DNA of 58,371 nucleotides from Stenocarpella maydis (lineage: Eukaryota; Ascomycota; Sordariomycetes; Diaporthales; Diaporthaceae), in NCBI GenBank assembly GCA_002270565.1, contig NQMI01000049.1, positions 1-58,371 on the forward strand, in the 5' to 3' direction. The notes under the pieces were generated by a model. That model did not search any database, was not told the DNA's origin, and saw nothing but the letters and a program-made list of their open reading frames with translations. Positions within the stretch are counted from its first letter, which is position 1. Each line of letters begins with the position of its first letter. This document shows, piece by piece, positions 22,645 through 33,984 of the stretch. The translations under genes were made by a program, and so were the position numbers.

Positions 22645-23991
22645 AGTCGCGTAGGCTGGGGCGATCTCGACGACGCTGGCGGGATTGGTGTTTGAAGCTG
22701 ACTGAGTCTTTCCTCCTGTCCGTCTGCTTGCCTGCCTGGCTGTGCGTTGTGAGCACTAGTCTGTCGGAACGAGTGTGTAGCCAGTCAGTCAGTCGGTCGG
22801 TCGGTTGGTCGGTCGGTCTGCCTGCTCTGGCCTCGGCGGTGGCAATGACGACGAAGACAAAGAGACTGCGCCAACCAAAACCTAGCCAAGTGATGGAGCA
22901 CGCGGCAGGTCAGTCAGCACTCTCCCTGCGCAGCTCCCTCCCGGTAAACACAAAAAGACTGAAAGTCTAATGAAGGAAGACTGCCGTACAAGCCAAGGTT
23001 GCAGTGGCAGTAGCAGTGGCAGTGGTGGTGGTGGTTTGTTGGTTGGGCAGTTTGGCTGTTGTTGAAAGGGGAAATGCTGACGCCTGTTGCTGGTTAGGCC
23101 AGCCTATAGTAGCCCCGTCGTCTTTTGCCCCGGCCTGGGACACTCGATTGACCCTCGTCTTCCTGCTACAGGGGCGCCCGCTGCAGGCAAGACGAGTTGG
23201 AAACGAACTGGAAGATTATTTAGCAGAGCTGCGAGCTTGATTGCCTGTCTTTTCTTTTCTTGGTTTGCATGTGCTGTCGGTTGCAGGCTGGCCTGGTCTC
23301 CTTCTCCACAGTGACGAGCAGCAGTCCCACATTTCCACATTTTGGGGGAGACAGCCAGCGCAGCAATGGAGTTGACCAGATTGTCAGCTCGGTCCAGTCG
23401 AAGCAATGGCAATCAACATCACAACACCAGCAACGGAGTGTGGCAGCGCCAGATACGAGTCCATCCATGCAGTGATTACTCCCGTAGCATCTTGGACCCA
23501 AGTCATGTCACGATCCGGGGGAGAGAATGTCCAGGGAAAGGGGGCAGACCTCAGACATCAGACTGTCTACTGTCTAGTGCAATGCCCATTTGCGCATGTC
23601 ATGCGCCCAAAGACACACATATGTAGAACATTACCTAGAACACTACCTAGGGAGCAAGTAAATACCGCAGGAACCAAGGAGCTCACTTCTCTCGTCTCGT
23701 CTATCACAGCGAAGCCTCCCAGTATACCCCCCGGTCAAGAGGCCGCCAACAAGGTCTACATACGACTCCGCCGCTGCCATCTGCCATCCATGCTGAGCAT
23801 GAAGAGGACGGAGCAGCAGCAGCACCAGCCCGTGGGCAGACCAGACCAGGCCGCTGCAACGCCCTCCTCACGAGCTGTCATGCTTGACGCCGCATCCTCT
23901 GAGCATATTACATCCCCCACCTGAAAGCCCCGGGCGTATTAGGGGCCGACCACTCTTATAGGTCACCACCACGCATGCCCCCTCTGGCACC
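22645..23991. other. Intergenic region with simple repeats, upstream of vam7
   Basis: vam7 and bim1 lie in tandem on the minus strand, so this holds the vam7 promoter and the bim1 3' UTR. A CAGT/CGGT tetranucleotide array lies at about 22780-22826 and a GGCAGT/GGT array at about 23000-23036. A TACCTAG-type motif occurs twice at 23633-23650. ORFs at 23342-23924 lack recognisable features. Confidence 0.5.
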
Positions 23992-25167
23992 TCAGAAAGT
24001 CTCCTGGTCCTCGCCCTCGCCCTCGGGGATCTCGAAGCCCTCTTCTGTCGAGTACAGGATGGTCTGGATGTTCTTGATCAGGCCGCCCTCCTCCTTGTCC
24101 AGCTCCGGGTCCTCCTCGCATGCCTGCTGCACGAGGAGCTCAATGTCCCTCAGCTTGGAGAAGTAGAAGTCGCGCTCGCGCTCGAGGCCCACCACCGTCT
24201 CCTTGAGCTGCGTGTTCTCGGCCTGCAGCGCCGCCGACGCCGGGGCCGCCTTGACGCCGAGGCGGGGCCCGCCCGACGGGGTGGTGCCCCCGGCCGCCCG
24301 CCGCGCGCCTGCCCCTGCGGTCGCTGACGCAGCCCGTGGCGCCCCACCGCCGGCGGCACCTGTCATGCCCTGGCCCTTGCGCCGGGTGACGGCGTCGTAG
24401 TCGCCGCCGGGGTAGTACTGGTCCCAGAAGCGCTTGGTCCACTGCAGGAACTCGAGGTTGTCCTGCATCTTGCACTTGACGAGGGCCTCGACGGGGACTG
24501 ACTTGTCGACCTGGTGCTTGGCGAACGTGTCTGTGACCGTGGCGTGTGGTTGTCAGCAGGCGAGAAGAACTGGGCAGGCCCGGGCCCCGAGATAGGGGTG
24601 GGGACTGTGGCATGGTCTGGGGGGAGAGGGGCTTCTATGGGCTTGTACTGACTCTGCAAGATCTTGAAGTTCTGGATGTATGCGTACTCGGTGTTGACGT
24701 TGAACTTGACGCGAGACATGGGGACGTCGCCAAAGATGCTGTCGAACACCTGGCAGAGAGCAGCTCTGAAGGCGGGCAGGTCATGAGTTAGCTATATGGT
24801 TGTCCCGTACGTATCGTGGTACAGCGCAAACGAGTGACGCGATAGCCACCGTCATTGTCACGCATCGAGTCTGTCGGCAGGAAGGGGGATAGGGGATAGG
24901 ACAGGTTTGGAGGGCTTGACGCTGCTGGCGACTGATGGCGGATGGTGGACGGCGGGATGGTGTACGCACCCAGTACCGCATTGCTCAACCTTGGTCATGT
25001 TGAGCTGGAGGAGGCTGTTGAGCCATGCGATAAGTTCTTGACTGCGAGGATTGGCAGGATGGTCAGCCAGTGTCCATGTGCCCGTGTCAACAGCGCAAAA
25101 AGGGACAAGGCAGTGGCGCGTCGAGGGTGGGGCCAAGGGGGCGCCGTGCTAACCGTGATTCACCCAT
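23992..25167 (-). CDS. bim1: EB1/Bim1/Mal3 microtubule plus-end tracking protein
   Basis: Binds growing microtubule ends and recruits partners through its EB1 domain. Four minus-strand exons: 25154-25167, 24970-25041, 24653-24765 and 23992-24530, with introns of 112, 204 and 122 nt, giving 245 residues. The first exon is only 14 nt and codes MGES plus part of R. After splicing the start reads MGESRQELIAWLNSLLQLN, the standard N-terminus of the family. The CH domain fills about residues 1-105 (EQCGTGAALCQVFDSIFG, YIQNFKILQNTFAKHQVDK). An Ala/Gly-rich linker follows, then the EB1 coiled coil (about 165-230, RERDFYFSKLRDIELLVQ). The acidic tail ends EDQETF, close to the EEY/F tail that binds CAP-Gly proteins. 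All junction frames agree. Confidence 0.94.
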
Positions 25168-26278
25168 CTTGGTGTTGATGCTGTTTGGTGTTGATGATGT
25201 GGCTGATGTAGTTTGGAGCCCTAGAAGCAGGAGCCGGAGGGTGGCGTGCTTGATTCGAAGCTATCGCAAGCAGCGACGCGGTGTGACTGACTGCTGATGA
25301 CGTGTGGGTATCTCGAAAAAGCGGAAGGACGGCGGGGCAGGGGGGAGGGGGAAGAGGTGACAAAAAATAAAAAATAAAAAATCGAAGCAGTTTGAGTGCA
25401 GAAGGCTGTCTGGACCAGGCAACACGCGCACACACACACAGAGAGACACAACAGATGAGTCGTGAGAGTCGAGGCTGTAGGGCAAACAAAGACAGTTGAA
25501 AAGTTCCCGGCGACGCCGTCGTGGATCTGGATACTATACGGAGTATGCACGGTAGAAAATGAAGCCGCCATCTGCAAAGCAGCCCGCCGTCGCCCAATCA
25601 ACGACAGGTAAACAACACAGAAGGGCGGCCCAACTCCCAACGGTGGGGCCCCCCACCTCACCTATTCCAGAATGTCCTGCCACCAGTTGCAGCACCACTC
25701 CACTCTTAGCAATAGAGGCACTCTCACACCACACATACTCTTGATGGTACCCTGTAGTAGCCATCGATTAATTAGCCAAGCTCGATAGTCTATCTGTATT
25801 GGATTCATCACTTGCATGTTGGTATATGGACAGAGTCTCATAATACACTCGGTAACGGGACTGGAAAGACTTTGTACAGAGCACCAAGCAATATTGCACC
25901 GACTCAAGGATCAACTTGGTTTATTGCGCTGCACTTCAGGGGAGGCAGAGGGTATCCTACAAATACTTGTAGATGCCATGGAAGGCTGCCCTGTGGAGCT
26001 TCGTCCATACCAAGGTACCTACCTACTAAGGTAGTACATAGTACCAATAATCCCACACGAGACTGGCAAACCGAATGGTTGGAACATCCTATACGGAGTA
26101 CCAACAATGAAGGGCCGGCAGCCCAGGTGTCTTAGTGGCAGGGACCCCTGTCCGCCAGCCCTGGAGCTCCCAGCCCATCGCTTCACCGCCCGGTAGAAAA
26201 GTTGCCCAAGCCAAAGCCCTAGTCTCTCAATCCATCGCTGCGACGAACCCTCCAACCACTGGCAGCCACAACGCAATT
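25168..26278. other. Divergent intergenic region between bim1 and drs1
   Basis: Both flanking promoters lie here. TACGGAGTA-type motifs occur at about 25537 and 26092, and a GGTACCTACCTA element at about 26014. AT-rich AAAAATAAAAAATAAAAAAT lies at about 25363-25382. An in-frame Met 48 codons upstream of drs1 (26135) exists, but the extra sequence has no conserved look. ORFs here are otherwise not recognisable. Confidence 0.5.
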
Positions 26279-28630
26279 ATGGCCCCTTCCAAGAGAAAGG
26301 CCGAGGATGACTTCATCCTCACTATATCTGACAACGAAGACTTCCCAGACGAGGAAGAAACAGCTCCTCCGCCCCAGAAAAAGGCAAAAAAGCCCACGAC
26401 CAACGCCGACGCCGACGCTGATGACGCTCTGGACCCCGACTTTGTCTTCGAATTCGGCGACGACACAAATTACCTGGCCGACGACATCGAGGAGTGGACC
26501 CTGAGCGGAGCAGCAAAGCCCTCTTCGGCCCCAAGACAAATTCTAGAAAACATAATACGGAGGAGGACCGGCCAAAAACAGGGCCAGCCTGAACCCGACG
26601 CAGAGAACGGCAGCGACAACGACCCCGACGACCACGTCCAGATTGGAGACGATCGAGATGACGAGGAGGTGCTTGCTGAGGACGCGTTCGGGATGAACGT
26701 AGCCTCGGACGTCGAAGAGTCGGGAGATGAGGGTGGAACATACATGGGCGAGGAGGAACAGGGCGAGGGCGAGAGCGACGATGGCCACGACGACCAAGAT
26801 GCCGCGTCGGACGGAGACTCGGTTGCTACGCCAGTCGAGCATCCCGACGACGACGAGGCCTCCGACTCGGAAGACGACGACGACGACGATCGTGAAGATG
26901 CCGACGAGATTGCCAAGAGGGATGCCTTCTTTGCGCCCGAGGAAAAGGCCAAACCAGGCAAGAAAGGCACGGCCGGTGCCTTCACGTCCATGTCACTATC
27001 ACGCCCAATCCTCCGAGGTCTTGCCGCTGTAGGCTTCTCCAGTCCCACGCCCATTCAGTCAAAAGCGATTCCTATCGCCCTCATGGGCAAGGACCTCGTC
27101 GGTGGTGCTGCTACCGGCTCCGGAAAGACGGCCGCTTTTATCGTGCCCATCCTGGAGCGACTCCTCTACAGGCCCAAAAAAGTCCCCACCACCCGCGTCG
27201 TCGTCCTCACCCCGACCCGTGAGCTGGCGATCCAGTGTCACGCCGTAGCCGCCAAGCTCGCCACCTACACCGACATCACCTTCTGTCTGGCCGTCGGAGG
27301 CCTGAGCCTCAAGGTCCAGGAGGCGGAACTGCGGCACCGCCCTGATGTTGTGATAGCCACGCCGGGTCGTTTCATCGATCACATGCGCAACTCAGCCAGC
27401 TTCAGCGTCGAGGGCGTCGAGATCCTGGTCTTGGACGAGGCTGACCGGATGCTCGAGGACGGTTTCGCCAACGAACTGAACGAGATCCTCCAGGAGATAC
27501 CCAAATCCCGCCAGTCCATGCTATTCTCTGCCACAATGAACTCGTCAGTTGACAACCTCATCCGCCTCGGCATGAACAAGCCTGCCCGCATCATGGTGGA
27601 TTCGCAAAAGACCACCGTCAACACCCTCGTCCAGGAGTTTGTGCGTCTCCGAAGCAATGAGAACCTGCGCATGGGCTACCTTCTTCACATCTGCACCAAG
27701 CTCTATACAAACCGGGCCATCATCTTCTTCTCTAGGAAGCAGGATGCACACCGCGCATGTGTCATCCTGGGCCTCCTCGGGCTGTCGGCCAGAGAGCTCC
27801 ACGGCAACCTGAACCAAACAGAACGTGTTGCCAACATCGAAGCCTTCCGGACCGGCGAGATTGCGTTCCTGTTGGCAACCAATCTTGCTTCTCGTGGTCT
27901 AGATATCCGTGGCGTGGAAACGGTCATCAACTTTGATGCGCCCAAAGACATAAGTGTATACCTGCACAGGGTCGGGCGTACAGCCCGTGCGGGGAGGACG
28001 GGTACTGCCATAACGCTCGCTGCGGATTCCGACCGCAAGCTCGTCAAGGCTGCTGTCAAGGCTGGCAAGGTCCAGGGCACCAAGACCAAGAGCGTCACCA
28101 TCGACACCTCGGCCGCCAAGGAATGGCAGTCCAAGGTGGACGCTCTCGAGCCCGAGGTGGATGACATCCTGGCCGAGGAGAAGGAGCTAAAGCAGCTGCA
28201 GCAGGCCGACATGGAGATCCAGAAGGGCGAGAACCTGATCAAGCATGCGGACGAGATCAAGTCACGCCCGAAGCGGACGTGGTTCGAGACAGAACATGAA
28301 AAGAAGAAGGCAAAGGAGGCCCCGCAATCCAAACTGAGCGCCCTGAGGGAGGGCCTCAAGAAGAAACACGCCAACGGCAAGCTTAGCAACAAGGACATGA
28401 AGAAGCTGGACAACAAGGCCGAGAGGCAGAACGGCAGGCTGTGGAAGAAGGGGGCAGCCGAGCGTGCGGGAAAGGGGGCCGTGCTGAACCTGCGGAAGCC
28501 GGCCAAGGGCTCAAAGAAATCCAGCTCGGGCAAGGTGAAGGCTGGCCCGGCCTTCAAGGCTGCAGACGCCGGGCCGAAGGGGTCCAAGGGCCCTAAGGGG
28601 ATAAAGGGCAAGGGGAGAGGGAGGAAGTAG
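26279..28630 (+). CDS. drs1: DEAD-box RNA helicase Drs1 (60S ribosome assembly)
   Basis: ATP-dependent RNA helicase needed in the nucleolus for large-subunit pre-rRNA processing. Single exon, 783 residues. The ATG at 26279 gives [20 protein letters not shown], a typical Drs1 start. A long acidic N-terminal region (residues about 10-220, with Asp/Glu runs) precedes the Q motif ([11 protein letters not shown]). Motif I is ATGSGKT (K283), PTRELAIQ and TPGRFIDH follow, motif II is DEAD at 386-389, then SAT, RGLDIRG and [11 protein letters not shown] (from 563). The C-terminal tail is Lys-rich with coiled-coil propensity and ends in [12 protein letters not shown] repeats, a likely nucleolar signal. 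The acidic front and basic back separate Drs1 from other DEAD-box proteins. Nothing odd. Confidence 0.95.
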   Translation: MAPSKRKAEDDFILTISDNEDFPDEEETAPPPQKKAKKPTTNADADADDALDPDFVFEFGDDTNYLADDIEEWTLSGAAKPSSAPRQILENIIRRRTGQKQGQPEPDAENGSDNDPDDHVQIGDDRDDEEVLAEDAFGMNVASDVEESGDEGGTYMGEEEQGEGESDDGHDDQDAASDGDSVATPVEHPDDDEASDSEDDDDDDREDADEIAKRDAFFAPEEKAKPGKKGTAGAFTSMSLSRPILRGLAAVGFSSPTPIQSKAIPIALMGKDLVGGAATGSGKTAAFIVPILERLLYRPKKVPTTRVVVLTPTRELAIQCHAVAAKLATYTDITFCLAVGGLSLKVQEAELRHRPDVVIATPGRFIDHMRNSASFSVEGVEILVLDEADRMLEDGFANELNEILQEIPKSRQSMLFSATMNSSVDNLIRLGMNKPARIMVDSQKTTVNTLVQEFVRLRSNENLRMGYLLHICTKLYTNRAIIFFSRKQDAHRACVILGLLGLSARELHGNLNQTERVANIEAFRTGEIAFLLATNLASRGLDIRGVETVINFDAPKDISVYLHRVGRTARAGRTGTAITLAADSDRKLVKAAVKAGKVQGTKTKSVTIDTSAAKEWQSKVDALEPEVDDILAEEKELKQLQQADMEIQKGENLIKHADEIKSRPKRTWFETEHEKKKAKEAPQSKLSALREGLKKKHANGKLSNKDMKKLDNKAERQNGRLWKKGAAERAGKGAVLNLRKPAKGSKKSSSGKVKAGPAFKAADAGPKGSKGPKGIKGKGRGRK

Positions 28631-29747
28631 GAGGTAGGAGGGCCTGCCTGGCTTGATAACGGAAGACTGGAGCGTCTAAAGGCTGTATGTAGCAATTAAT
28701 CGCATGCAGATTCCCAAAATCCAATGAACGAGATACTCGCGCAAAGGAACGGAGGGTACATCAGTCCTATCATGGCGCACCGCCCACACCCACACCCACA
28801 CCTTCAGATACACATACCCATAACACCTGCTCCCACAACACCCATTTCCAACTTACCTACTACCCCTCAATAACAACTCCCACAACGCCTATTACACTTA
28901 ACCATATAATACAAATACTCACAATAACTTCCTACCCCTAATATCAAAACCCAGTAGTCAGTCTTATGCGTGGGTCTACGTATGAAACAAGGGTAGGTAA
29001 TACGTTACTCTCGTATTTGCTGTGGCATAAATGGTGTGTTTATTTGGTTATCCTCTTCGCCCCGCCCTCCCTCCCGCACGACTTTCTGTATCCAACACAG
29101 TCATTTGCAGCCGCTAGAAAAGTCTGGCCGCAGAGGATACGCGTTGGACATTGTCCTGTTTTCCATCATATGTTGTTATGTAGATTGAATGACAGCTTAA
29201 CTATGGCTCCTCTTCTCCAGAAACTTATATATGCCCACCGTTGTACTAGTTTAATGAATATGAGAGAGATTTGGTCAGCCATCCCGCGTTGCTATATTCA
29301 TGTATCATGCTTCCAGGATTGACCTCAAGTGTAGACGACAGATAGCACTCGCACCGGTAAGAGGCAATGACTTCACAGCCTTACAAGCATTGCTCATTTG
29401 CAGGCTTTCATTCCCATCTAGTGTGCACTGACATGCACACCGGACACGGACGAGCTTGAAGGGTAACCCATGCTATGAGTTAATAGGAGCATGCCATGCA
29501 AGGTTGGCATGTTGGCCCAAATCAAGGTCCGGCTTAGCAATGACATCACCCGACATGGCCATGTTAGTTCACCACCAACTTTGGCTGGACCCTGATTACC
29601 AGAATTATTTCCCCAGTCCTGCAGTCTGCAGCATGGTAGGCATGGTTCCTCTGATCTTCACAAATATTCCCCGTCAGCGAGCCCATCGCGTTCTACATTA
29701 CACCGTCAACACCAGAGAGACAGGGTGCGTATGCCGTCGAGCTCAAC
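28631..29747. other. Intergenic region between drs1 and dph4
   Basis: Contains the drs1 3' UTR and the dph4 promoter. A CACACC microsatellite is seen at about 28785-28805. No recognisable ORF. Confidence 0.5.
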
Positions 29748-30533
29748 ATGGCTCCCAGGAACCCGGATCGCGAGCCCACGCTCTTTGAGGTCCTCGCAAT
29801 CTCTCCCCGGAGCCTGGATGGCCAGGACCCAGCATCACAAGCCAAGATCGCACGGCAGGCATACCGCCGCGCCCTTCTCAAGCACCATCCCGATCGCCAG
29901 GCCCAGAAAACAGATGAAAATGCCGCCGCATCTTCAGACTCGTCATCAGCAACCAACGAAGGCCCTTCGCAGCACTTCACCGTAGACCAGATCACCGAGG
30001 CCTACACCGTGCTCAGCGACGCAAAGAAGCGGCGCGAGTACACGCGCACGCTGCGCTCACGGACCAAGGCGGCATCATCACCCAGCGCCAGCGCAAACAC
30101 TAGGAGGAAGCAGAGGCCCAGGGCCCCCGAGGTAGATACAATCAACCTGGACGACGACATGTCGTGGGACGGTAAGCGGCGGCTGTATTACCGCGCCTGC
30201 GACGGCTGCGGCAGGGCCCGCGGGTTCGGCCTGAGGGAGGATGAGATCGAAGACGACCCCGAGGAGGACTTTGACATGATGCTGGGGTGTGCGGGCTGTG
30301 GCAGGAGCCTGAGGGTGTTCGTCCCGGCTCTCGTTGACGAGGACGACGCGCAGCGGGTTCGCGACCAGGGAGGCTCGGGGCTGCGGGCTCCGCAGCCACC
30401 GGCGGTACACGACATGGCAGCAAACAGGGGCAACAGGGAGACAGAGCCGCCTAAAAAGAGCCGAGGATGGGGATTCCGCCTCGGATTGGGGTTATCACTT
30501 GGAGGCGGCGTGAGTGCCCGCGCTGGTAGGTGA
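29748..30533 (+). CDS. dph4: Dph4/DNAJC24-type J protein of diphthamide biosynthesis
   Basis: J-domain protein that helps electron supply to, and iron-sulfur loading of, the Dph1-Dph2 enzyme, the first step in making diphthamide on elongation factor 2. Single exon, 261 residues. The J domain (about 10-100) has the HPD signature at 47-49 and a helix ending ITEAYTVLSDAKKRREY. The DPH-type (CSL) zinc finger follows at about 138-195, with paired cysteines C151/C154 and C181/C184. Pattern and spacing fit the family, although the first pair reads CDGC rather than CxC. The tail after the finger (Arg/Gly-rich, ending LGLGLSLGGGVSARAGR) is longer than usual and has no known role. The alternative, a general J protein, is less likely because of the finger. 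Confidence 0.9.
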   Translation: MAPRNPDREPTLFEVLAISPRSLDGQDPASQAKIARQAYRRALLKHHPDRQAQKTDENAAASSDSSSATNEGPSQHFTVDQITEAYTVLSDAKKRREYTRTLRSRTKAASSPSASANTRRKQRPRAPEVDTINLDDDMSWDGKRRLYYRACDGCGRARGFGLREDEIEDDPEEDFDMMLGCAGCGRSLRVFVPALVDEDDAQRVRDQGGSGLRAPQPPAVHDMAANRGNRETEPPKKSRGWGFRLGLGLSLGGGVSARAGR

Positions 30534-31580
30534 CCATGCGCCAGATTGCTGGGATAACAATTCACAGAGAGCATCATGCATGAATCGAGACCTGTGCGTG
30601 ATAATTTGCGACGGATAGGAGCGCTAAGAGGTGACCGTGATAATAAATCGAAGCCGACTGATAACTACTAAGTAATCACTGGTATTCCGTGTCTCGACAA
30701 GCACTTCAAACATGCTCTGTCTGTCCCTTAGGTCGGGCGAACTAAGTTATACCACTAAGCAAGCCGAGCTTGATTCTTTCTCTCTAGTCAGCCGATCATG
30801 TTTCTACTGTTTCTTCTCAACATTGGGACTGCCAGAATACCGACATACATCTACGGCACCGTCTAACCATCGGGAGCCATAACAGACCCAGCTGGTCCGA
30901 GAAACTCCTCGCCCAGAGACATTGATGGGTCCTTGGCACCGGCACACCAGTGACGCCCATCAGACCAACAGCACCTAGTACACCGCAACCTTCGGGGACA
31001 GCATCAGGATGACTCCTAACGCTGTATCCAATACCTCAATCTTCAAGAAGGGCTTCTTTGTCACTTGTGGCCAGCGCGGCGTCATGTTCAAGGGCGCAAC
31101 TCACTCGGAGGGTCTAGGTGTCAAGCTCTTGCACAACATCCTTCTCCCCAACAACTCCCTCCCTTCGCCGGATATCCTAACCTCTCTGAACCGAGCTCCA
31201 CACCAACCCCAATGAGTTCGACCGTTCATTGCAGAGCGTCCACGTATCGAGGCGTGCAGTCAGTTTGCCCACACAGCCAAGAAACATGATGAAACGATCT
31301 TGTTATTGACAGATAGCACGGGTGGGGTTTCAAAATGATAATGGGTTACTTGTCACGATATAAAGCTAGGGGTACTATGCAGAGTGTGGTGTTACATTTT
31401 GCTCTTATCTCAGTGTCAAAGGCCGATATATCAACCGCCATTGGGATGCTTTAGCCAGGGTATCAACAAGAAAACTCCAAGAACATATATCTCCAAGCTC
31501 ACCCCTTTCCGTCCCGCCCTGTACTCTCTCGACGTTACAACAAATGTGCATTGTTCATAAAGATAGCACACCCACCTCAT
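30534..31580. other. Intergenic region downstream of dph4
   Basis: Between two converging genes. A 68-codon ATG ORF at 31009-31215 (plus) has no recognisable features and is not called. Otherwise nothing seen. Confidence 0.45.
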
Positions 31581-32055
31581 TCAAGTTGCCCGGGCACGGC
31601 GTTCGGCACGCCTTGCCGCCTTCGCTGTTCTGGCGTTTGAGCCACGAGTTTGGATACCTTCGCTCTGCTTTTGGAACGGATTAGCCTCAACGGCGGCTCG
31701 CAACGAGCTGCGAACTAGCCCACTGACCTTTACTATGGGTTCATCCCCGCCAGCAGGCCACCTCTCCTCGCCTAGCCTCTGGAACTCGGCCAGTTCATCC
31801 TCAAAACGCTTGAGCGCGGCGACGGTATCGTCGACCGGGCCCCGGGCGTCGTTTCGAGGCCCGATCCAGACACCTTGCTCGTCGCAGGGCATGTAGCAGT
31901 CATCTGATTCGCTTGAAGTTATCACACCTGGGCAGGTTGGGTCAGTCAGTTCTGGTCTCCATGCGGCAGTTGGGTTTGTACCCACCATGTGAAGCGCCAG
32001 TTTGGACACCCATGGCACTGAGGGTCAGGATGGTGAGGAGAGTTGGGAAGAGCAT
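31581..32055 (-). CDS. Small secreted protein, function unknown
   Basis: Two minus-strand exons, 31986-32055 and 31581-31927, separated by a 58-nt intron (GTGGGT to TGCCCAG). Product 138 residues. The first exon codes a clear signal peptide (MLFPTLLTILTLSAMGVQTG), found only when the intron is recognised. The mature part begins with a short acidic stretch holding its only two cysteines (DDCYMPCDE). An amphipathic helical stretch follows (VDDTVAALKRFEDELAEFQ). The strongly basic C-terminus is rich in Arg and Ala (about residues 118-138). No family recognised. Size, secretion and lack of similarity fit an effector-like or cell-wall protein, but this is inference. The start is fixed by frame agreement: the two exons sum to 139 codons including the stop. 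Confidence 0.65.
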
Positions 32056-33984
32056 TTAAGTGATTTGAAACTAGCTGTAATATGTTGACGTGGGTTGTCA
32101 CTTCTGGGATAGAAATTGTACTGCTGTGAGTGTTGCTGATGCTGTTGAGAGGGATGATGATGAGATATCTCCTGGACACTCAAGTCGGGCGCTCCTGCGC
32201 CTATATGTACCCCTATCCAGGCATTCCAAGGTTAGCATCATGACTTCTTGGATACGGAACCGTGCCGTAATCACCCACGTGAGGACTGGATGGATCCCTC
32301 GTACCTGCGACGTATTCCGTTGGATGTAAGACGGACGGCCAAATGATCCGTCGCAGTCAGGTATCTCGAGGCAGCGGACTTTCTGTTGGGGGCCAGTCAC
32401 CACCTAGAAGGAAGGCAACAGTGACTGGAGCCTAAGGTATAGGTCAGCTCACCGACAGGATATCGGCATTGAGGCAATGCTGTCGAGGTGTCAAACCTCT
32501 CTCGCAGGATTGTAGAACGCGAGAGTGTGGCTTGGGAATGTGTAGATGTCAGTGACGTGAGTGACTCCCTCCCCTCTTTCTACTTCCAAAGGAATACTAG
32601 GCATGTCATCCGGCTAGACTCTGTTGTCCCCTGGCCTCACATAACACATGAGGTCGAGTCTACCTAGGAGCTCGGAAACGAACATATAATTCAAAGCCCA
32701 GCAGATGACGCTGCACTTGGGCCTATCACGGGCTTCCCCTAGGCTGCATCTCGCATCCTTCTGTGGGTCAGTGCGGCTTACAGTCCGATGGATGGCGGAC
32801 CTCCATCCGCTCTAGGCTGACTTTGACCTCCCACACCATGCGCGTGTCATGGATTGATCACGCATAAGATTGGGTTGATTGTGTCTTATCGTCTTGGCTG
32901 GCAGTTCGGTGCTTCATGCGTACGACTGTGCAGGGTCGTGAGGTATAGAAAAAGAGCGTTTCTTCATCTTTTTTTTTGTTCAGTCCAACACTCCCGGGGC
33001 CGAAGAACCACATTCTCACGTTAACATGAATCGCCCATCCAAAGCTGATGCTCAGGCACCCCCGACTGGGCCCTTTGTCCCAGAACCGAATCCTGCTCAC
33101 CCGATCTGAGTCATGCTTCCAGAGATAAATCATCGCTCAATTGAATACGCGTTCTGGCAGCGTCCGTGGATGTGCTGTGGATCCGGATCTCCACCCTGTC
33201 TCCACACCGAGAACCTGGCTACCATAGTTGCATTCTCTTGCAGCATTGGAAACTTGCGAACTGTTAAAGCGAATTGATGCAATGGTGCCGCTTACATGCG
33301 CAAGCAAGGCACACGAACGGCACACGCACGCCCCTGAGCCACATGGCCAGCCCTACGGGGCGTTAGTTTAGATCCTTTGGTGGCATCTACTAAGCAAGCA
33401 AAGACAAGCCGCTTCCTGCCAGGGGGCTTAGCATGGCCGTTGAAACGGCCAACCCTCAGCCCTGATAGTGGACTCGTGTCCTATGCCACACAATAGACAT
33501 GTGCCTTATTGCTCTAAAGATAATTCCATGGATGTACTCGGAAAGTATGTGGATGCCTGGGGGTCCTACTGACCCTATATCACCAATTCAAGACTCATTG
33601 GGGAGGCGCCCTGGGGCTGTGTATGAGCAACTCCTGCCTCCTGCTATGCATCCGGGAAATATGACTCTGGGTACTTGTTCTCGCAGATCTCATGGGACAA
33701 GTTCCCACTCCTGTTGACTAGAAACGTGGACGGCTTGGGCAAGGAGAAGTTGACTCAGCTGAGATGCCTTTCTATATATGATTGTTTCAAAAATAGCCCA
33801 TAATTTCAACTCAGCGCCTTGGTCGTTTTACGTCTTCACTGGGTTTCTGGATACTGAAAGCCCGACTCTACCACCCTCCCTCGCATATCGTCCTGGAGCT
33901 CTGGGGATAGGCTTTTCACCGGCCACAAACGTTACGGTCCAACATACTGCACTCGTCTCAAACCTTCCGGCCATAACCTCCCAA
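32056..33984. other. Divergent intergenic region between small secreted protein and UstYa-like gene
   Basis: About 1.9 kb. No recognisable ORF; the longest minus-strand ORFs (32858-33133, 33137-33325) lack features. The plus-strand frame of the UstYa-like gene stays open 69 codons upstream of the chosen ATG, but this part looks non-conserved. Confidence 0.45.

Noticed and set aside
27703..28695. Minus-strand ORF of 330 codons under drs1
   Set aside because: Shadow of the Lys-rich C-terminus of drs1; no domain features.
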